Source: Struthio camelus (Eukaryota > Chordata > Aves > Struthioniformes > Struthionidae). From it: DNA of 64,000 nucleotides. Location: positions 39,301,088 through 39,365,087 of the forward strand of contig NC_090945.1 in assembly GCF_040807025.1 (NCBI RefSeq), read 5' to 3'. Positions 26,001 through 37,000 of the stretch are shown here, piece by piece; position 1 is the stretch's first letter, and each line of letters begins with the position of its first letter. Position numbers and translations under genes: made by a program. The notes below the pieces were generated by a model. That model did not search any database and had not been told where the DNA came from. It was given only the letters and a program-made list of their open reading frames with translations.

Positions 26001-26010
26001 GCCTTTATGG
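26001..26010 (-). promoter_or_regulatory. FGG: FGG TATA-like box
   Basis: CCATAAAGGC on the minus strand, 86-95 bases before the start codon. It would place the start of transcription near 25975. Confidence 0.45.
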
Positions 26011-26104
26011 TCCTCGGCACACCAGAGCAGCGGTTTAATGGAGCAGGCTGGAGCGGGGGGCGGGCACCGGGAAGTAGCGGGAAGAGGCGGGGGTTTGAGG
26101 TAGA

Positions 26105-26113
26105 TTCCTGGAA
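26105..26113. promoter_or_regulatory. FGG: STAT-type palindrome upstream of FGG
   Basis: TTCCTGGAA, a perfect TTCNNNGAA, 190 bases upstream of the FGG start and about 95 bases upstream of its TATA-like box. It fits IL-6/STAT3 acute-phase induction, which is established for fibrinogen genes. Confidence 0.5.
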
Positions 26114-26444
26114 TTTGCACACATCTCCTCCTCCTCCAATGTTCAGGACCCGCTTCCCACTCACCCACCTTATCTCTGTTCCAGCCAGGCGGTCTTAAGA
26201 CAGGCCAAAAGGTGGAAAAGGGCACGGAGACACCACTTCCACTAACATGAGAGCAAGAAAACTCACACAGGGTTTTGGAACGGGGCCTGACGGAAGTTTC
26301 ATTTAATGAGCATAAGGACATACTAACCCTCTGAATTATGTGTAGGAACCATCAATAGCCTAGTAAATACTACCTATCTAAACTATCAATATACTATCAA
26401 TACTAACCTATCAACAAACTATCAACAGCCAAATAAATAAAAAG

Positions 26445-26590
26445 AAAAATTTGCTGCTATGTAGTACTTTCCCTCAGCAGATCTCAGCGTGCTTTGCGAA
26501 GGGGACCGCCATTCTCCCTATTTTGCAAATGACAAAACTGAGGCAGAGAAAGAGCAAACTGAGGCAGAGAAAGGTATGAACCCACACTGG
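26445..26590 (+). repeat. MIR-like SINE relic
   Basis: CCTATTTTGCAAATGACAAA followed by ACTGAGGCAGAGAAAG is the MIR tail pattern, with ACTGAGGCAGAGAAAG present a second time just after. Confidence 0.6.
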
Positions 26591-27144
26591 GCAGTGGCGT
26601 ATCTGGAAAAAGAAGCCCATGGTATTTCTCACAGGCAATGAAAGTGTGGACCTTTTCCATCCCTCAATCCAAGGAGTCCGTTTGAACAACTTTGATCAAA
26701 ATTTCCTTGTGGGGAATTAATGTTTTCAGTATCGCAGGATCAGAAAGGTTTCTTTGTCAGTTGCCATGCGTCTGGAACTAGTGTTTGCGGAAATGTACTA
26801 CTTCTAGATAAAACTATTATCTCCCTGGGGGCAGAGGCTGACTCTGAGTTTACATTTGTACTCTGCCTCATTCAATACACCTAAGAAGACTGGTGACAGG
26901 ATCCCTGCTCTGCAACAGACTGTATCCCAGGAGAATTATTTTCTGTACGTGCTTCTGCTTACTCTCTGTAAAATACCAGTGTTAATATCTTTCTACTCAG
27001 GTTCTGCACCTAAATCTTCTGTTTAGGCTACAGCTTCTTCAGAGAAAGCCTGCATTTGTGCCTGTACCATATCAGGAGCGATGGGGCAGTGTGGACTGTG
27101 ACTTCTGACTTCAGTGTATGATTGACCAAAAGATGAGAAGAAAG

Positions 27145-27250
27145 GTGGGACTGAGACTCAGGAGTGCTGAGCGTCACCACTAGATCTGTTACTGGCTGGC
27201 CTCATGATTTCAGGCAAATGTCTTCACCTCTGTACTGTAGAGGTGCAGTA
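27145..27250 (+). repeat. MIR-like SINE relic
   Basis: GACTCAGGAGTGCTGAG, CTAGATCTGTTACTGGCTGG and CAGGCAAATGTCTTCACCTC follow the MIR core order. Confidence 0.6.
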
Positions 27251-30200
27251 TTGATCTTCAGCTTTCTTTGCTAGCTATTTAAAAACCGTAAGAAAAAAGC
27301 ACATCATAAAAGCTAGATGTTATACTATTACGAAATTAGATATGATTATGTCGTGAAACACAAGAGTTCCTGCCCTGTACATCATCTTTTCACCTGGCCA
27401 ACTGGGAAGTTCCCATCATGTTCAGGGATCCAAAAACACATTGCCAGAACCATATGTGAGCATTTATGATGCTAAAAATCAAACTTATGGGACATTTAAG
27501 TGGAAGCTGAAGCACTGTGGATGGGAGAATCAGCTTTGTAGCGACCATACCAATGACGGTGATTCAGTTGCCTGCCTGCCAAAAATCCTTTTGAAGGGAT
27601 GACCCTAGAAGTTTGTTCTTGCAAATCTTGCATTGGTTGGTCCTTTTTCCCACATAGTGAAAACGAAATAAATAGAAATGGGTAAAAAGTCAACCTGCTC
27701 TTGTTGTGTTTCTATCATTGCTTCATTGGAGCTCTTAACTTGGGCTCAGGAAACGACTATCAGGACCCACTGGACTTGGAGAGAATCTCCTTGCCACTGC
27801 TGCTCACACATTGCTTGAGCTTGCTTTGCTGCTTCACAGGCTGCAGGTCTTCTGCTGGAGTGAGGCTGCTCTTGGGGCCAGAGGGTCCTGGATACACAGT
27901 TTCAGTGGCTGTGCACCACCAGGCTTCCGTGAGAAAAGATTATATAGCGTGAGTAGGTCACTGGCATGAACTTCCCAAAATAACTGGGCAAACTTCAACC
28001 ACAAACGTGCATTCAAGAGCATGGACGGGCACGTAACGTTCACAACATGACAGGTGAACCACGTAACACGATCCGGGTATCCTTCATCCCTTAGCAGAGT
28101 TCAGAACATGCCCTTTTCTTTTTTCACTAATAATGGTACATATAGGCGTGATACTCTTTCAGAACTATACTTGGTAACAGAACACGGAAATTTTGGTCTT
28201 GCATTGCTAAGCAGGAATTTCAGGATTCACAAAAGATTGTAAAAGTCAGTACTGCCAGTGATAACCATTAGTTAATCTTGAGATAAAATGTCTAACATCT
28301 TAAAATTAAAATATGATGACAGTTGTAATGAAATAATTTCAATGTATAATGTGATAATTTTTACTAAAGTCCTTAATATCTTAGGTAACAAAAAACAATG
28401 TGAGAGTTTCATTGTTCCAAATAATTTGCTAGTTGGTTTTGGAAAACAAGCAGATCATTATGCCTACAAATGGGTTAGGAGTTGGAAAAGTGAATTTTCA
28501 GCAAGTTGCTTGTATTATGCAACTTTCTAGGATCACTTTATAGATCTATATTCACAAAGGAATCAATCTGAAACATTTCTTTAATGATTAGCAAATATGT
28601 GTATACTGTATAAGTGCTGTCTAGTTGTATTTCTGGTGGCAACCTCTTGTACTTCTTGGCAGGAGATGCAGCTATTTAAACCTCACAAAATGTTTGTTTG
28701 CTTTGCTGATTACACGGTCATGACTTAGCCTTGCGTGATTAATCCTTCCACATCCTTGCTTCCTTCTCTTTCCTTCTATGGTTTCACTTGGCATGACTTA
28801 GAAATAATTTATTCCTACTTTCTCATTAGGTTGAAAACAATACTTATGCTTAGTGGAACGGCTATGCAGTCGTTTTCCTGCCCTACATACTATTTTCCCT
28901 TGGTTGGTCCTGGCTGCAAAACAGCTGACCCAAATGCTCTAGAGATCTAGTTGTACTCTGCTATATGTCCAACATAGTTCGACTGTGTTGATTTTATGAC
29001 CAAATTTATCTTTCCAGCAGGTTTATTTGCTGATTTGCTAACGAATTAGGAATGATTAATGTAGCACAGACTGAAGGAAGAGTTCTCAAATTCAGTTTAC
29101 CATTTTTCTTGCCATTTATTATTTCAGTAGATAGTAAAGGTGAATCATTATTTGTTTAGAACAGCCTTGTTAATGAAGCTCAATGGGTGAGTAGCGTTTT
29201 ATTCATCAGATACACCCTCATCTTCTCTGTCTCCGTACCTCCATATAAATGCAGCTATAATTCAGTGAGTTTATTATTATCGTCAAAGAGCCACTGGGAA
29301 ACTATCCAATACCTTGCTATTATTCATAGTAAATCTTTCCTCAGAAATACAAAGCAGGAAAAGAAACGTGTTTCTATTTGTAAATTAGTTCCTGAATATC
29401 AAAGCATTCTTACGGCTGTCTTGGAAAAACAACTGTTTCCAAATGTATGACTCATACTTATGTGTGCTTACGAATCTAACATGATCAATATATACAATTT
29501 CAGAAATGCTAGAATGATACTTTAACATTTCCAGTGGGATTTTGTTATTGTTTTAACTGAAACTGTTGAGTGGGCTTGAGTTGGATTTGCCTGTTTTTTC
29601 AGGTGCTCTAGAAGTGAATTTTCTTATAAAAAAATAAATACCAAAAACAAATATTGAAAAAAAACCCAGAAGTAAATACTGAAAAAAATGTCTGTTTTAC
29701 TTCACAATCCATCATCAACATAAGTTACTCTGGCTTGTACTACTAATAAGCTATATAGATTGGTGTGCACAGACTCTTTTGCCAGGCCAGTCTATGAGTG
29801 AGTTGATAATTTGGATGAGAAACAGAGATGGTTAAACAGCTGTGTAGTGTTGAAGCCATGCTGCCAGTGTGCTAGGAAAACTACCGCTTTACAAATAAAA
29901 AATAGAAAAGTGAAAATGAAAAAAAAATACAGTTTTGTATGTCATCTTTCTCTTTCTCTTTCAGTATTTAAATTTTAGTCAAAAAGTACAGGGCAACATT
30001 TTTGCCAATTCAACAGTCCACTCTCTCCAGCCAACATGCTTCCTCACACTTCTGGGAGTGAAAGGCCTCGAGAACTTCTGAGTCAGCAACAATCAGCTCT
30101 CACTTGCTTTGCATGCGAGAGGCTTTCTACTTCTTTCCACTTCTGAAACTAGTATAGATACTGACTGTGCTTCTGTTCAGACACCGTCTGGGAATGGGTC

Positions 30201-33189
30201 TGTCTCTTTTGAAAACTAAGTGAAGAAAAAGCCTGAAATTCATCTGTCTCATGTCAGTTATGGCTTCCATTTGGACCGTTTTGGAAAGAATTTGCAGGCT
30301 ATTTTGCTGCATGCACACCATCAATAAGACCCATTCACTCCTGCTAGAATGTATTCTTAAGTAAGGATGTGATATTATGCACTTTTAAATTGGAACAGGG
30401 AAACCACACTGATGCACGATTGCTAAATGCCATTTGACTTCTGACTAATGTTCTTGTGGTGGTTATTTTTTCCAGCATTTTTTCTACGTAATATAGCCAT
30501 GTAAAAGACCCTGAAGAAACACCTTTGATTTCTGCAAAGAATAACAGAGTTTTTATACGGCTTCTTTACTTGAATACATTGTTCTTAGTTTGATTTCAAA
30601 TGTAATTACAGATAAATTTTCAAAAGTGCTTAACAATTAAAAAGGCCAACAATCCAGGTGCTCTATCATTTAACTATTTTTGAAAATACCTCAGGTCCAT
30701 GAGTCAGCTGATGGATGGTTTGGATAATGGTTTGATGGTTTTATTTTCTAAAATCATATAGTCTTCCTTTTTGACACTTACTTTCAAATGAAATAACATT
30801 TTAGATGCTATTCAAACTTCATTCAAATGTTGAGGAATTAAGAGAGAACTTATCTCTAAAAAACCACCAGAAATGTAGTATAAAGGAACAACATCAATAT
30901 AGTCCATGATTACAGAAGATTATTTTCTTGCTTTATCGCAGTCAAGGTTTCTCACTTGAGGATATGATGCTGTACCTAAAAATATTAGGAAGCTACTAAA
31001 CATATTAAAAAGAGCAAACAATATGTTGGGAACAGTCAAACATCAGTATTGAGCTTTGGGTGGTTTGTGCCTTATTTGGGGGTATTAGATGCAACGCTGC
31101 AACTTCTCTCTCTGTACTGATTTACAGAGATCATTTTCAACTGTTGATTCATTGAGAAAAGGTTGGGTTTTAGACTATCTGCAAAAAAGAGATTGCAATG
31201 TATACTTTACCTTGTGGGCAAGAGCCTTGAACTCCATTTGTTAAACAAAGATTTGCACTAATTTGTGGGAATAAGATAAGTAATACAGTCAAATATTTGC
31301 TGAATATTTTGTAATTAGTTGAGAGGCCAAAGCTTCCATAAACTAAACAGAGCCTTCTCAATAAACAAAAATACATGTTGGTAACTGTTTATACTGTTGT
31401 TTTGGATAGGAACATATTTTCAGTGACATTAATGGGAACATAGTGAAAAGTAATCTATTTGACAATAAAAACCTGGCCTGTGAAATACTTTGCTTGTTCT
31501 TTTTAGCAACCAGAGGAAGTCTGACTGTCAGCAAAATCCTAGAAAAATACGTGGAAACTGTATTTGATCTGGAACAACAAACTCTCATATTTTTTTCAAA
31601 TCTGTGTTGTCCACCCCGACTTCCAGGATTAGCTGTGAACAATATTAATTCAGGATGATGGTAACAGGAGAATGAACTGTGCGTTCCCTCTACGCATCGT
31701 CTGTGCTCCAGGCTGGCGCACAAATCTGTTTATAGGGAGGGAAATACAGGCCTACCTTTGAAACATTAATGGCATTAACACAATAAAAGTAAACCTACAT
31801 ATTTAGGGTCACTGTAGGACACTGTGAATCTGAGACAGACCTACATCAGAACTGGGAACAAGAAAGAAAGAATATTCTTTAATCTGTATGTTCCGCTCTG
31901 TAACCTTTGTGTTTCTCCAGCAGCCTCACCCGGCATAAAAATTCAGGCCAAAAGATTGGGTTTTTTTCCCTCTCATAATTTATGAGCAAAGGAATTCAAA
32001 ATCTGGCTTTGGCTTAAAATTTGTATGTGAGGCTGATGGGCAGTGACCCTTACGGGGCGACAGAGTCACAGTGTCTTATTATTGTTCACCAGTACCCCCT
32101 AACTGGGCCACAAATACAGCCAAGCTTTTACCAGCAGCTCCATCTACTAATTTCACGTACCCTTGTTCCTAACTACTGTAGTGTCTTTGGGGCTTCACAA
32201 GCAACCGCACAGTGCCACCCAGTGTCCTCAGCGAGCAACGGCCTTTTCCTAAAATCTGCATTAAGTCACGATAACAGCTGAAACTAGAAGGTGGGGCAAT
32301 ACTCGGCAGAAACATCCGTTGTCAGTTGTCGCAAGGACCCACAGCCACCTACCGACACAGTTATGTTCATCCATGTTAAATATACAGAAAGGGCATTTTC
32401 CAGAACTACATATGCCACCATATATATACTGCTGGATAGAGCTGTAGACCCAGCGTGGGGATATGTAGCTGTATGGCTGCCTCTGGATGACCAAACCAAG
32501 ACGCCCCACATGACGTTCATCCGGGATGAGGCACCAGTCCTCGCTCATACACACCCCTGCACAAACCTGCGCCCCCGCCGTCTTTATCATAACTTTAATT
32601 ACTGAAGATCCACAGAAAATAATCTGCCTAATCAAAGCGAGAGCATCCGAGGGGCGCATAAATTACTCTCACTGATCAAACTGATGATTTTGCCAGAGCC
32701 TTAACAACCCTATTAAATGGCCTACTTGCTTAAGGACAAGTCTAAACTGAGTCAGAAAAGCATTTGCTGAGGGAACCAGCAAAATACCTTCTTTGATCCC
32801 TTCAGCTCTCCGGCGCACCATTACAAGTAACAGCAGCAATCCTAAACCCTGTCCTTGCATTTAATGAATTAGCTTGACAGACCAATTAAGTCATAGGTGT
32901 GTATTAGCACTTATGTATTAGTACCTTATGCAGTGTCTTATGCATGTCGCATATTAGTTCTCTGACACACGCATACATGAACATCCCCATGCAAAGGCTG
33001 GTAAAATTGTACTCATGCTGCGCGGGGGGCTTTAAAATGCTTTACGACAAAGCCAGGCCCAACCCGTCATAGAGCCGTGGGCCGCTGCTGTCAAACTCCA
33101 CGCTGCAAACATACGGAAGAGAAGTCAAAAGTCCCTTCTGGATTTATACCTGGATTTATGTATTCATATGGACTGCCATGCCAACGCGT

Positions 33190-33239
33190 ACGTGTGTGTG
33201 GTGTGAGAGTGAGTGAGTGAGTGAGTGAGAGTGAGAGTG

Positions 33240-33311
<72 letters not shown>

Positions 33312-33325
33312 TGTGCGCGCATGCG
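33190..33325. repeat. Compound GTGA/GA/GT microsatellite
   Basis: GTGA repeats from about 33208, GAGAGT units, then an uninterrupted GT run of more than 60 bases to about 33308, ending in GCGCGCATGCGC. Confidence 0.95.
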
Positions 33326-33772
33326 CATCTTTACACATTAATATAATTTCATATGTGAATATAAAACTAAAAACAGCATGCAGCTTATTTATATATGAAT
33401 AAAAAGGAAGTGTTTAAAGTCGGGGGAGGTGCGGCGCACCCAGCGCTGCCGGCGAGCGGCGGCGGCTGCCGCTGCCCTGGGCTGCGGCTGGGGGCGGGGG
33501 GGGGGGGGGGGGCACGGCGGCCCCGGCCGAAACGCAGCCTTGTAGCGTGAAGTCTGGGCCCAGGCGATCTCGGCGGAGCTCTTATTTCTGTTCCTGGGTG
33601 ACAGATTTCGCAGGGCATCGTTCCTAAGTGCAACCCGACGCTCGCCTGCGCGGGCTGTGCACCCGGCAGAAAAAAAAGACACGAACAAACGTCAGAAGTG
33701 CTTGTTGAAGTATGTTCAAGGTGGCTCCTTTCTACGTCCATATCGCCGCCGCTCATCACCATACACTTACAA

Positions 33773-33779
33773 TATAAAG
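33773..33779 (+). promoter_or_regulatory. TATA box of the AtuA-family gene
   Basis: TATAAAG, 138-144 bases before the start codon. It would give a transcription start near 33800 and a 5' UTR of about 115 bases. Confidence 0.5.
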
Positions 33780-33916
33780 ATCCGACACGGCCCCGACGGG
33801 GGAGAGCCAGAGGCCCCCGGTGCCCGCCCCACAGAGCCCGGCCGGGCCGGGGGAGGCGGAGCCGGGCGGTGCCGCTGCCGCCGCCGCCATCCCGCCCCGC
33901 CGCCGCCGCCGCCACC

Positions 33917-34082
33917 ATGAGCTGCGCCGCGCTGCTGGGTCGCCGGGGGCCGCGGGTCCTGCGGGCCGCCGCCGGCCCGGCCGGCTGGAGCAGGCGGCGC
34001 AGCGGCGGGTGCGAGCCGCCGGCGGGCGGCGCCGTGCGCATCGGCTGCGCCTCGGGCTTCTGGGGGGACACGGCGACCGCAG
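33917..34082 (+). CDS. AtuA-family exon 1
   Basis: Residues 1-55. Starts MSCAALLGRRGPRVLRAAAG and ends GCASGFWGDTATA, the glycine-rich start of the domain. Donor GTAGGC at 34083. Confidence 0.88.
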
Positions 34083-37000
34083 GTAGGCGGCGGCGGCAGC
34101 CCGGGGGCCGCCGGGCCGGGCCGGGCAGCGGGCGGCAGCTCGCAGCGCCCCGAGCCGCCGCGTTGCGTAAGCGGCCGGGGCGAAGCCGCCGCCGCCGCCG
34201 CCGCCGCCGCCGCCCGGGCAGAGCGGCCCCGCGGCGGGAGCGGGTGGGCGGCGAGGCCCTGGCGGCGGCGGGGAGCTGGCGGCGGCGGCGGGCGGAGGGG
34301 CCCGGGCGGTGGGAGCTCACGGCCAGCGCGTCTCCGCCCGCCAGTGCCGCAGCTGCTGTACGGAGGGAAGCTGGACTTCCTCGTCTTCGACTACCTCTCC
34401 GAGATCACCATGTCGCTGCTGACGGCCGCCAAGGCCGGGTCGCCCGTAAGTAGCTGCGGCGCTGCCCCGGTGGGACCGGCGAGGGTCAGGGCCTGGCAAC
34501 GCGCCCGCCGGGGGCAGTGGCTGCCCCGGCCCCCAAAGCAGAGCGGCTCCCGGCGCAGGGCCGGGGCCGGCCGGCGGCGCGGGGGGGGCCGCCCCGGGCC
34601 CAGCGCCCCCGGGCGAGGCTGGAGGCGGCCCTTGCCAGGCCCCCTTCCGAGCTGCATCGCCCTGCCGGCTCCGCCCGGCCTCTGCCCGCCTCTTGGGCAA
34701 GCGGCCCCTTCGCTTCTGCGTTTTCCTACTCGCATGCCGTTGCTTGTTCTCACAAGCCGGGCGTTTTACTTGGTCCCGAGTGAAAACGAGCGCGTCCTCT
34801 TCCGCAGCGTTACGTAAGCGTTGCGAGAAGTGGTTGCTCGCCAGTGTTTTCTCCCCTCAGCCACGAAAAGGGGGTTGGGTTGACTTATCCATAACAGCGA
34901 GTTACAGCTTGTTGTTGTTTCAGGCTTTGGGTTACGCTCCTGACTTTGTCTCCGCCGCAGTGGCTCCCTACATAAAAGACCTTCACAGGAAAGGTACGCC
35001 GCTCTTCGCGCGAGTGCGTATGTTCGTGACGTTCAGTCGTCGTTTGGATGTGTTTTCCTTAGTGCGTCTTAACTAGAAGCAGCTGCTTTCCACCCCGCGT
35101 TTTGCTCTTCTCTGAGAATAATATTTTAAACACCAGCAGAAGTCTCATCCCTGATTTTGACAAGTGCGAAGTGGAAATCTAGTGGTAACACTTGAACTGG
35201 GTCAATTTAAAATGCTTGCCTGTAAGTATAAACATACACGTATCTCCATGTAATTATTATTCTAGCTTTAATTCGGGAGTGGAAGATAACTTTGTCTGCG
35301 AATCTTTGCGTTGAAAACGTCTGAAGTCTGTTTTGACAAACTAAAAACTTGTCAACGTTCCCAAATAGTTCTAGCTTTTTATATACAAACGTTACTTATT
35401 TTCTGCTCACTTATTTCTCTTGCCATTTATATTAGTATGTTTTCGTAGCTCACTCAGTTTGAAAGGAAAAAGTGAATTATTTCTCCTAAGCTTCCAATAC
35501 AGTCTGCAATTTATATATAGATGCATAGATCTGTTAAAATGAAGTAGTATGAAGAGCACAGCTGCTCTGAACGACCAATGTCAAACGTTGTGGTTGTGGG
35601 AACTGTTGTGACGCTGTCTGTTTTATCCTCATCATGTCTGTGTCTCTTCAGTTACTTTCCATACGTGAAGAGATGGTGTATAAATGCAAGATGATCTATA
35701 GCAATTATTTTGCTGTATAACCCTTCTACAGCGACTCAATCCTTTTATTTCACAGTATAATGCAGGTTGATACTTCAATGTAATTTTAATGCGCTACGTG
35801 ATTAGATGTCTGACACCTTGCAGAGGTGATGTCTTGCTTGTGTTTCTGCATGCTTTAAGTGTCTGAAATACAGATGATTGTTAATGCTGCTGAACTTGGC
35901 TTGTCTTTTTTGTTTAGGTGTTCGCGTCATCAGTAATGCCGGAGGAATTAACCCACTTGCTTGTGCGGCTGCCCTTCAGGAGGTGGCAAAGAAAGCAGAT
36001 GTTGACTTGAAAATAGCCGTTGTTGCTGGAGATGACCTAATGAGTGAGGTATTTTACTTTGTCTTAAGGCTTAGTAGAATTGTGAAAGTTCTTTTCTATA
36101 GCAAAAGATGGCATTTATTATCCAATGAGAACTTCTTTTGTGCATCTTTATGCAGTATCTTTCTACTGCTAAAAGCATCTAAAAATTGCTGCTTCATTTT
36201 GTTTTTTTTTTTTTTTTAATGCATGAAAATAATCTTTGACACATTTTGTTTGGTGTGTAAAGGGGTGAATTTCGTTCTCAGTCTGCTGCTGTGTGCCTTT
36301 TTGAAGCAGACTTTGAATCCCTGATTTAAAGTCTTCTCTCTCTTCAGGAGACTATAGGATGTGCTGTTACTTACTGCTTCTGTCTAAACTAAATAATAAT
36401 GCCTACCTAATCTCTTAAACTAAGATGTGGTGTAGTTACCACGTATTCCAAGTGTTCATGCCTCCTGGCTGGTTTTAGTAGTTTGCACTCATTACCTGCT
36501 GTTACTTTGCTTATATCCAGTAAGGTAGCTTTAAGTGGGAGAGCTGAAGTTTGAATCTCTTCACAGAATTTGAAATCTAGAGAGGAAGTGTGTGGCTTTT
36601 TTTTGGTCTTATTTTAAAGGACTTTCATTCCTGTATAAAATCTGTTTCTGCAAAAAATGTTGGGCGTACCTGAAAAGATACCATGAAAACCATTCTATGC
36701 ATTGGTAACATTTAAGAGGTGATAGGTTTGAGCTACAGTTCAATCTCTGCCTGCAACTTGACAAATTATTAATTTCCATAGACTCTGATTAGTCCTTGCA
36801 TGGGATTGAGTACGGAAGAAGTTTGAATAAACTTTTCTTCACAAATTATGTGCAATACTTTGACTTTCTTTCAAGAAATGTTTGTCCTATTGAAATTAGC
36901 GTAACATCAGTGGTCCAGTAGTTCATTACTGGTATGATGGTGGAATGGTTGTTATTTGAGCTTGGCATGGATATCTCTGATCTGAAATGGATCGTTTTCT

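Larger units (their letters stand above)
26120..33400. other. Intergenic region between FGG and the AtuA-family gene
   Basis: About 7 kb between two divergent genes, mostly AT-rich with no supportable gene. MIR-like relics lie at 26445-26590 and 27145-27250. A block at 32021-32660 has longer overlapping ORFs on both strands but no recognisable family. Confidence 0.6.
33420..34750. promoter_or_regulatory. CpG island at the 5' end of the AtuA-family gene
   Basis: About 1.3 kb of very GC-rich, CpG-dense DNA covering the promoter, exons 1 and 2 and intron 1. It includes a G17 run (33496-33512) and a GCC repeat in intron 1 (34185-34214). Confidence 0.85.

Noticed and set aside
33385-34320. 311-codon ORF on the minus strand
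   Set aside because: Pro/Arg/Ala-rich translation of the CpG island, antisense to exon 1 of the AtuA-family gene, with no family resemblance.
33698-34453. 251-codon plus-strand ORF across exons 1 and 2 of the AtuA-family gene
   Set aside because: It reads through intron 1 in a GC-rich region. Only the parts inside the two exons in the right frame match the family.
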